From contig VBPC01000295.1 of the NCBI GenBank assembly GCA_005887895.1, forward strand, positions 1 through 51,079: a stretch of 51,079 bases of DNA, in the 5' to 3' direction. The notes beneath the pieces were generated by a model, which made no database searches, was not told the origin of the DNA, and worked only from the letters and a program-made list of their open reading frames with translations. The position numbers and the translations under genes are program-made. This DNA comes from Candidatus Rokuibacteriota bacterium (GTDB taxonomy: Bacteria; Methylomirabilota; Methylomirabilia; Rokubacteriales; CSP1-6). This document shows, piece after piece, positions 45,552-51,079 of the stretch (positions are counted from its first letter, which is position 1; every line of letters begins with the position of its first letter).

Positions 45552-46537
45552 GCGCGGGCCTCGATGGTCACCGCGTGGACCTCCTCCGCCGAGGGGCCGA
45601 ACTCGTACTTGTAGCGCTCCTCGCCGCGCAGGAAGTCGAAGCGCCGGCGGCCGCGCTCGATGGCGTCGCGCACGACACCCGCCAGCAGGACGAGCCCCGG
45701 CGAGAGTGCGGCGCGCTCGGGGGCGAAGCCGGAGTTGTAGAGGCCGACGGTGTCCTCCCACTCCAGCATGACGAACGCGGCGATCGGCCTCTCCGCCACG
45801 TCGAGGAACGCCAGCCGGGCGGCGCCGCGCGCGGCCAGCGCCACGATGACGCGGCGGAAGAACCGCTCCATCCGCGCGTCCATGAACTTCGCCTTGCCCG
45901 CCCGCGAGGCGCGATGCAGCGCGAGGAAGTGCTCGAGGCGCGTGTCGATGCCGGCCGGCGTGGTCTCCCAGGCGATGCGGCCGTCGGGAATCTCGCGCTC
46001 GAACCGTCGCAGCTTGCGGGTCAGCTCGTGGCGGTGCTTCTTGGGGAGGGCGGCGAGGAAGGCGTCCCACGACTCCGGCAGGGCGACGACGGGACATCGC
46101 TCCTCCACCGGCGCGTGCGCGACGAGGCCGGCCGCGGCGGCCAGCCCGGGGAGCGCGGTGACCGTCGGCGACGCCGCCGGCACCGCGTGCAGCTCCCACA
46201 CCGCGCGCGACGCCGCGCGCGCCTCGAGCAGCGCCGCCCAGGCGTCGGTCTCCTCGCCGCGGAGCGCGAGCAGATCGAGGTAGTCCGACACGTCGGCGCC
46301 GCCGGCCAGCATGAAGCGCTGGGGTCCGATCTCCACCAGCGGCAGCAGGGCGACGAGACGGCCGGCCGCGTCGACGACGCGGCGCAGCTCGAGACGGCGG
46401 CCCTCGGCGAACACGCCGACCCATTCGCGCTGCCAGGTCCAGGCCAGGAAGGGCGCGCGCAGGCGGGATCCCGCGTGCACGGCATCCCAGGCGTCGGGAC
46501 CCACGGCCTCCAGGCTGTCGTCGATTTCGATCTTCAC
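45548..46537 (-). CDS. FemAB/CelD-like GNAT protein
   Basis: 329 residues from GTG 46537, 4 nt after the FmdB-type gene stop. It matches the GNAT subgroup often encoded with exopolysaccharide genes (acetyltransf_6, CelD/BcsL): APFLAWTWQREWVGVF, then a double GNAT fold with LPKKHRHELTRKLRRFE, VMLEWEDTVGLYNSGFAPE and FDFLRGEERYKYEFG, the last a hallmark. It probably acylates a polysaccharide precursor. Overlap with the glycosyltransferase supports this. Confidence 0.85.
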   Translation of the reverse strand: MKIEIDDSLEAVGPDAWDAVHAGSRLRAPFLAWTWQREWVGVFAEGRRLELRRVVDAAGRLVALLPLVEIGPQRFMLAGGADVSDYLDLLALRGEETDAWAALLEARAASRAVWELHAVPAASPTVTALPGLAAAAGLVAHAPVEERCPVVALPESWDAFLAALPKKHRHELTRKLRRFEREIPDGRIAWETTPAGIDTRLEHFLALHRASRAGKAKFMDARMERFFRRVIVALAARGAARLAFLDVAERPIAAFVMLEWEDTVGLYNSGFAPERAALSPGLVLLAGVVRDAIERGRRRFDFLRGEERYKYEFGPSAEEVHAVTIEARA

Positions 46538-46541
46538 GGGC

Positions 46542-46937
46542 TCAGAGGTCCGATGCGCCGGCGGTGTCGACGGATTCTGCGTCATCCGAGCCGCCCGCCC
46601 CCTCCCCGCCCCCGGCATCCTCGCCCTCGGCCATGGCCTCGTCCACGGCCGACCCGAAATCGTCGCCCAGGTCGTCACCGAACTCCTGGCCCATCTTCTT
46701 CATGAAGCGCGCGACGCTCCCGGGATCGTTCTCGTCGAGGTCGCTCGTGGAAGCCGAGCCGGCCAGGGACTCGAGGCGAGCGTCCTCGCTCTTGACGGTC
46801 GCGAACCGCGACATCAGGCGCGTGAGGGCCGTGCCGCCGCAACGAGGACAGGCGGGCGCGGCGGCCGCGGCAAACGTGCGGATCAACAGGCTGACGCGGC
46901 GACGGCAGTCGCCGCATTCGTACTCGTAGATCGGCAT
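46542..46937 (-). CDS. FmdB-family zinc ribbon protein
   Basis: 131 residues. MPIYEYECGDCRRRVS at the N-terminus and CPRCGG at about 35-40 form the FmdB ribbon (CxxC...CxxC). The remainder is acidic and low in complexity (GEDAGGGEGAGGSDDAE). Putative regulatory or chaperone role; not established in the family. TAGAAT on the minus strand (46953-46948) lies 10 nt before the ATG. Confidence 0.88.
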   Translation of the reverse strand: MPIYEYECGDCRRRVSLLIRTFAAAAAPACPRCGGTALTRLMSRFATVKSEDARLESLAGSASTSDLDENDPGSVARFMKKMGQEFGDDLGDDFGSAVDEAMAEGEDAGGGEGAGGSDDAESVDTAGASDL

Positions 46938-47024
46938 TGCGCAGTCGATTCTAGCGCGCTTCGCCGCCGCGTGCCACGCTGGCGCGCCGTCGCGGACGCC
47001 AGGGCGCGCGTCGCCGTCACGCAA

Positions 47025-48053
47025 TCAGGCTGCGGCCGACCGAAGCCACGCCTCCAGGCGATTCACCGCCCGCTCCCAGTCGAACGCCGTCGTGATCCGG
47101 GCCAGGCCGGCGGCGGCGACGTTCTCGCGCAGCGCGCCGTCGGTGGCCGCGCGCTCCAGCGCGGCGGCCAGCGCCTCGACGTCCCGGCGCGGCGCCACCA
47201 GCGCCGTCTGGCCGTCCACCGCGTAGTCCCGGCAGCCGCCGTTGTCGTACGTGACCAGCGCGACGCCGCACGCCATCGCTTCCATGGACGGCATGCCGAG
47301 GCCTTCGTCCCAGGACGGACACAGGTAGATGTCGCAGCCACTGTACAGGGCGGCCAGGCCGTCCTGCGGCGGGTTGGCGTGGAACTCGTCGTAGGGCAGC
47401 GATGCTCGCGGCGGCTTGACGCCGAAGCCGACCAGTCTTAGCCCCGGCACCCGCGCCTTCACGCGCGCCACGGCGGCCAGGCCGTCGGCGACGCCCTTCC
47501 AGGCGTACTCGTGGTGCAGCATGAGCACGCGCGGCCGCGACGTGTCCACCGTCACCGGCACTCGGCGGAACAGCGCCCGATCGACCGGCGTCACCAGCAC
47601 CTCGGCGTCGCGGCCGAAGCGCTCGCGCAGGACGTCGCGCAGCCAGGTCGAGATGACGATCGGTGTCAGCGGCAGCCGATAGGTCGCGTCCACCGCGGCC
47701 GGATCGCCATGGTAGAGGCTCTCGTAGTGCTGGACGAGATAGAACTTCGCCCCGCAGCGCGATGGCGCGGCGGCCACCACCGGCGCCGACTGCCACGCGG
47801 TCGCGACGACGGCGTCCCCATCCGGCAGCGTGGCGGCGTCCCAGCGATCGACCCAGCGCACGCGCGGGCGAAAGTCCGCCAGCCAGTCGGGGCCGGCGCC
47901 GCGCGTCGTCCGCCAGAGCGCGCGCAGGCGGCCGCGGGCCGGCACCACCAGCGTGACGTCGTGGCCGCGTCCGGCGAGGCGATCGGCGTAGGTCAGGATC
48001 GCGCGCACGCCGCCGGCGATCCGGACGTGCGGGGCGAGGAACGTGACCCGCAC
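47025..48053 (-). CDS. Glycosyltransferase (GT4-like)
   Basis: 342 residues from GTG 48053, which shares one base with the TPP enzyme stop. It starts RVTFLAPHVRIAGGVRAILTYADRLAGRGHDV (in part IAGGVRAILTYADRLAGRGH), the usual N-terminal Rossmann, and ends with PSWDEGLGMPSMEAMACGVALVTYDNGG, which supplies the ExxxxxxxE region. Substrate unknown. A 87-nt gap separates it from the FmdB gene. Confidence 0.85.
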   Translation of the reverse strand: MRVTFLAPHVRIAGGVRAILTYADRLAGRGHDVTLVVPARGRLRALWRTTRGAGPDWLADFRPRVRWVDRWDAATLPDGDAVVATAWQSAPVVAAAPSRCGAKFYLVQHYESLYHGDPAAVDATYRLPLTPIVISTWLRDVLRERFGRDAEVLVTPVDRALFRRVPVTVDTSRPRVLMLHHEYAWKGVADGLAAVARVKARVPGLRLVGFGVKPPRASLPYDEFHANPPQDGLAALYSGCDIYLCPSWDEGLGMPSMEAMACGVALVTYDNGGCRDYAVDGQTALVAPRRDVEALAAALERAATDGALRENVAAAGLARITTAFDWERAVNRLEAWLRSAAA

Positions 48054-49609
48054 TAGATAGCCATCGACACCTGGCCGGTGCGGCGGTAGGCGGCCGGGCC
48101 GCCGAGCGCCTCCACCATCTGGTCGTAGCGCGTCGTCGGCAGCGAGGTCGCCACCGCGCGGTCCTCGCCGAAGAACGAGAGCTGCGGGTTGCGGATCTGG
48201 CCCCAGCCGCCGTCGTTGCCGATGATGCAGGTCATCGGCAGGCGGAAGCGCACGGCGGTCTCCAGATCGATCCCGTTCAGACCGAAGGCGCCGTCGCCGG
48301 CGACCAGCAGCACGCGACGGTCGGGATGAAGGAGCTTGGCGGCGATCGCGAAGGGCGGTCCCACGCCGAGGCAGCCGAACGGTCCAGGGTCGAGCCACTG
48401 GCCGGGCCGGTGCAGCGCCACCATCTTCGCCGCGCAACCGATGACGTCGCCGCCGTCGCCCACGACGATCGTCTCCGGCGTGACGCTGCGGGCGATCTCG
48501 GCCGCCCAGCGATAGTGAGAGATGGGGATGTCGGCCGACGCGCCCTGCGCCTCCAGCACGGCCCGCGCCTCGCGCTCGGCGGCGGTCAGGCGCGCGCGCC
48601 AGTCCGCAAAGCGGGCCGCGGCGCCGCGCGGCAGCGCCCAGGCAAGCTGCTCGAGGACGCGCCCGATGTGGCCGGCGATGCCGACGTCGAGCCGGCGGTT
48701 GCGGCCGAGCTCGGCCGCGTCGCAGTCGACCATGCACACCCTGGTGTCCTCGGCGAAGGTCGGCGGCCGGCCGTAGCCGAGCCGGAAGTCGAGCGGAGTG
48801 CCGAGCACGAGCACGACGTCGGCCTGGCCCAGCGCGATCGGGCGCGCCTGGGCGAAGGCCAGCGGATGATCGGCCGGCAGGCAGCCGCGGCCGGCACCAT
48901 TCATGAACACCGGCACGCCGCTGGCATCGGCGAAGGCGGCGAGGGCGGCGGCCGCGTCGTCCCAGTAGACGCCACTGCCGGCCATCACCACCGGCCGGAC
49001 GGCGCCGGCGAGCAGCTGGGCCAGGCGCTCGATCGCCGCGACGTCGCCGGGCACCGGCGCGCGATGGAGGTAGCCGCTCGGGATCGGCGCCAGACGATCC
49101 TCGAGCGTTGTCAGCAAGAGATCGACGGGGATCTCGACGAAGACCGGGCCCGGCCGTCCCGAGAGGGCGACGCGAATCGCGGTGGTGAGGACCTCGGGAA
49201 TCTGGCGCGTCTCCGGCACCGACCACGCGCCCTTGGTGATCGAGCGCAGCAACGGCACCTGCTCCATGTCCTGCAGCGCGCCGAGCCCGCGCAGGCCGAG
49301 CGGCGCGGCGCCGCCGATGAGCAGGAGCGGACTGCGCGCGGCATAGGCGTTGGCGACGCCCGTCACGGCGTCGGTGACGCCGGGACCGGCCGTGACGAGC
49401 GCCACGCCGACGTTGCGCGTCAGCCGCGCGTAGGCGTCGGCCGCATGGGCGGCGGCCTGCTCGTGGCGGAGATCGACGATGCCGATCCCTTCCTTCAGAC
49501 AGCCGTCGTAGATCGGCAGGATGTGGCCGCCGCAGAGCGTGAAGACGTGGCCCACGCCCGCCTGCTTCAGCACCCGTGCGACCAGCTCGCCGCCGGTGAG
49601 CTCAGCCAT
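48053..49609 (-). CDS. Thiamine pyrophosphate-dependent enzyme (acetolactate synthase-like), shortened near the C-terminus
   Basis: 518 residues, against about 540-580. The N-terminal PYR domain has the catalytic Glu in DLRHEQAAAHAADAYAR, the middle domain is normal, and the PP domain has GDGAFGLNGIDLETA...IIGNDGGWG for Mg-TPP. Near the end QMVEALGG is joined straight to PAAYRRTGQVSMAI, whereas relatives have some 35-40 residues between (a helix and a strand ending near DP). The frame is kept. Substrate uncertain; related enzymes include oxalyl-CoA decarboxylase and benzoylformate decarboxylase. Confidence 0.85.
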   Translation of the reverse strand: MAELTGGELVARVLKQAGVGHVFTLCGGHILPIYDGCLKEGIGIVDLRHEQAAAHAADAYARLTRNVGVALVTAGPGVTDAVTGVANAYAARSPLLLIGGAAPLGLRGLGALQDMEQVPLLRSITKGAWSVPETRQIPEVLTTAIRVALSGRPGPVFVEIPVDLLLTTLEDRLAPIPSGYLHRAPVPGDVAAIERLAQLLAGAVRPVVMAGSGVYWDDAAAALAAFADASGVPVFMNGAGRGCLPADHPLAFAQARPIALGQADVVLVLGTPLDFRLGYGRPPTFAEDTRVCMVDCDAAELGRNRRLDVGIAGHIGRVLEQLAWALPRGAAARFADWRARLTAAEREARAVLEAQGASADIPISHYRWAAEIARSVTPETIVVGDGGDVIGCAAKMVALHRPGQWLDPGPFGCLGVGPPFAIAAKLLHPDRRVLLVAGDGAFGLNGIDLETAVRFRLPMTCIIGNDGGWGQIRNPQLSFFGEDRAVATSLPTTRYDQMVEALGGPAAYRRTGQVSMAI

Positions 49610-50203
49610 CTACCAGAATTTCTCCCACTTGACCGCCTTGCGCTCGAGGCCCTTGCCGGTGAGGACCGCGCGCACGGCATCGATGGTGGCCGCGCCGCCG
49701 GCGACGTAGGCGACGAGCGCCGCCACGTCGGTCACCAGCTCGTCCACGGTGGGCGCCGCCGGGTCGCGGGCCGAGTACACCAGCGTCGTCGGACGCTCGA
49801 AGCCCGCGGCGGCGAGCTCGCCGGCGATGCTGCGGATCGGCACGATGCCGATCTCCTCGGCGACCAGCACCAGCCGACGGGCGTCGCCCGGATCGAGGAC
49901 GAAGCCGCCCAGCGGGCCCTTGAAGCGGACGTCCTGGCCGGGCCGCAGTCCGCGAAACCACGCGGAGCCGATGCCGCCGGGCGCCACGTCCGCGCAGAGC
50001 GTGATCAGCGCGGGGGCGCGCGGCGACGAGGCGATCGAGTAGGCGCGCACCGTCTTGGGTCCGAACGGCACCGACACCCACTGGCCGGCGTCGAAGGCGA
50101 GGGTGGCCGGCTCGACCATCGCCAGATCGGCTTCCAGCACGTCCGGCGTGAGCACGCGCGTCGCCGTCACGCGAGCCACGCATTCGCGCGGCCTGACCGG
50201 CAT
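49610..50203 (-). CDS. Ferredoxin-NADP reductase-like flavoprotein, internally shortened
   Basis: 197 residues, against about 230-240. FAD domain: VRAYSIASSP (RxYSxxS motif near 55-64) and GPLGGFVLD. NAD domain: VLVAEEIGIVPIRSIAGEL, then TTLVYSARDPAA joined directly to PTVDELVTDVAALVAYVAGGAATID. The helix and strand that normally sit between (about 35-40 residues) are missing with the frame kept. The C-terminus KGLERKAVKWEKFW is intact and typical. It lies between the TPP enzyme (1-nt gap) and the luciferase-like gene, with which it could supply reduced flavin or ferredoxin. Confidence 0.8.
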   Translation of the reverse strand: MPVRPRECVARVTATRVLTPDVLEADLAMVEPATLAFDAGQWVSVPFGPKTVRAYSIASSPRAPALITLCADVAPGGIGSAWFRGLRPGQDVRFKGPLGGFVLDPGDARRLVLVAEEIGIVPIRSIAGELAAAGFERPTTLVYSARDPAAPTVDELVTDVAALVAYVAGGAATIDAVRAVLTGKGLERKAVKWEKFW

Positions 50204-50206
50204 CGG

Positions 50207-51079
50207 TCAGCGGACGCGCGGAACGACGTCGGCGGCGAGGCGCTCGACCTGCTCGGGCTCGTCCTTGGGGTCGCCGATCGGGTTCAGGATCATGTACGTG
50301 CACCCGGCGGCGGCGAAGCGGGCGATCTGCTCGGCGCACTGCGCCGGCGTGCCGAGGATCCCGTACTTGCGGGCGAGCGGCTCGAAGTCCTGGGCGTAAC
50401 GCTTCGTGAGGTACTGCGCCCACACCGCCTTGGCGGACTCCCAGTCGCGGCCGACGGTGACGAAGGCCAGGTGGGCGAACGCGAAGCCGTCGAGCGTGCG
50501 GCCGGCGGCCGCCGCGGCGGCGCGGATCTTGTCCGCGCTCTGCGTGTAGCGCTCCGGCTGCACGACGTACGACACCCAGCCGTCGCCCTGGCGGCCGGCG
50601 CGGGCCAGCGCCGCGTCCGAGCGGCCGCCGATCCAGATGGGCGGTCCCGGCTGCTGGATGGGCTTGGGATCGAGCGAGACGGACTCGAACCGCGTGAAGC
50701 GTCCCTTGAAGCTGGCCGGCGTGTCGCGCCAGAGCGCTCGCACCACGTCGATGCCCTCGCTGACCCGCGCGCCCCGCTCGCGGTGCGGCACGCCGCAGAC
50801 CTCGAACTCCTTGGGGTTCTCGCCGCCCACGCCGACGCCGAAGATGAGCCGCCCGCCCGACAGGACGTCGAGCGTGGAGGTGATCTTGGCCGCGATGGCC
50901 GGCGCGCGCAGCGCGAGGAGATAGACCGCGGTGCCCAGACGGATGCGTCGCGTGAGCGGCGCGTAGGTCGCCAGCAGGGTGAGCGACTCGTAGAGCGGGT
51001 TGTGGAACGACACGTGGTCGCCGGTCCACAGCGAGTCGAAACCGAGCGCCTCGATCCGCTGCACCAGAGCCCACTGCGC
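50207..51079 (-). CDS. Luciferase-like (LLM class) flavin/F420-dependent oxidoreductase, N-terminus cut by window edge
   Basis: The frame is open to the window end (…QWALVQRIEALGFDSLWTGDHV), so the first residues are missing; about 290 are present. LLM marks: EALGFDSLWTGDH, RIRLGTAVYLLALRAP, LSGGRLIFGVGVG, GPPIWIGGRSDAAL and the C-terminal TPAQCAEQIARFAAAG. TIM-barrel oxidoreductase using reduced FMN or F420; substrate unknown. The stop is 3 nt before the flavoprotein gene, so the two are co-transcribed. Confidence 0.9.
   Translation of the reverse strand, partial: AQWALVQRIEALGFDSLWTGDHVSFHNPLYESLTLLATYAPLTRRIRLGTAVYLLALRAPAIAAKITSTLDVLSGGRLIFGVGVGGENPKEFEVCGVPHRERGARVSEGIDVVRALWRDTPASFKGRFTRFESVSLDPKPIQQPGPPIWIGGRSDAALARAGRQGDGWVSYVVQPERYTQSADKIRAAAAAAGRTLDGFAFAHLAFVTVGRDWESAKAVWAQYLTKRYAQDFEPLARKYGILGTPAQCAEQIARFAAAGCTYMILNPIGDPKDEPEQVERLAADVVPRVR

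Overview
This is a GC-rich bacterial chromosomal segment with dense, mostly operonic genes and no tRNA, rRNA, CRISPR, phage or transposase gene that I can see. The gene content is a citramalate synthase, a cbb3-type oxidase with a complete system I cytochrome c maturation cluster, type III CoA-transferase, thiolase with DUF35 partner, luciferase-like oxidoreductase, dipeptide ABC transporters and a candidate selenoprotein. It resembles what is known of soil or subsurface Rokubacteria/Methylomirabilota, but that placement is an inference from gene content only.

Layout. 53-7755 (minus) is a fatty-acid and phospholipid operon read from a near-consensus promoter at 7845-7873: DUF177, rpmF, plsX, fabH, fabD, fabG, acpP, fabF, a short RNase III-like gene and a site-2 protease. 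7989-8537 (minus) is an exported peroxiredoxin whose peroxidatic cysteine codon is UGA, followed at once by a strong hairpin: a candidate selenoprotein. 8902-20877 (plus) runs htpX, a rearranged cbb3 oxidase (ccoN, ccoO fused to two more c-type hemes, a CcoS-like protein, an orphan CcoP anchor, a 33-residue membrane peptide, ctaG) and ccmABCDEFGHI, with one small antisense gene inside. 20975-24389 holds a membrane-anchored protein, a DtxR-type regulator, a frameshifted thioesterase and a divergent MATE/HxlR pair. 24429-30497 carries ligA, a kelch lipoprotein, a HEAT/TPR protein, an RraA-like gene merged into an alpha/beta hydrolase, a GNAT and a DinB-like protein. 30567-37697 has cimA with a receiver protein, small hypotheticals, a CoA-transferase/DUF35/thiolase acyl-CoA module and a Fis-type HTH. 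37865-38131 is a ferredoxin with clear promoter and terminator. 38234-43878 is a dipeptide ABC transporter. 44298-46937 and 47025-51079 hold two glycosyltransferases, a FemAB/CelD-like GNAT, an FmdB zinc ribbon, a TPP enzyme, a flavoprotein reductase and a luciferase-like oxidoreductase cut by the window edge.

How it works together: lipid precursor synthesis is one operon; respiration is a second, in which oxidase subunits and the heme c machinery that matures them are co-transcribed; acyl-CoA turnover and peptide uptake form a heterotrophic block. Three things stand out: the UGA-containing peroxiredoxin; a dispersed repeat of about 66 bp, one copy of which encodes the CcmD tail and the CcmE start codon; and a series of conserved genes (ccmC, dppB, a TPP enzyme, a flavin reductase, a thioesterase, RraA/hydrolase) that each appear to lack an internal block of roughly 20-40 codons. 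The last pattern is either real microdeletion or an assembly problem and should be settled before any of those proteins is interpreted. Several genes also have a -10 box 5-8 nt before the start codon and no Shine-Dalgarno, suggesting leaderless transcripts.
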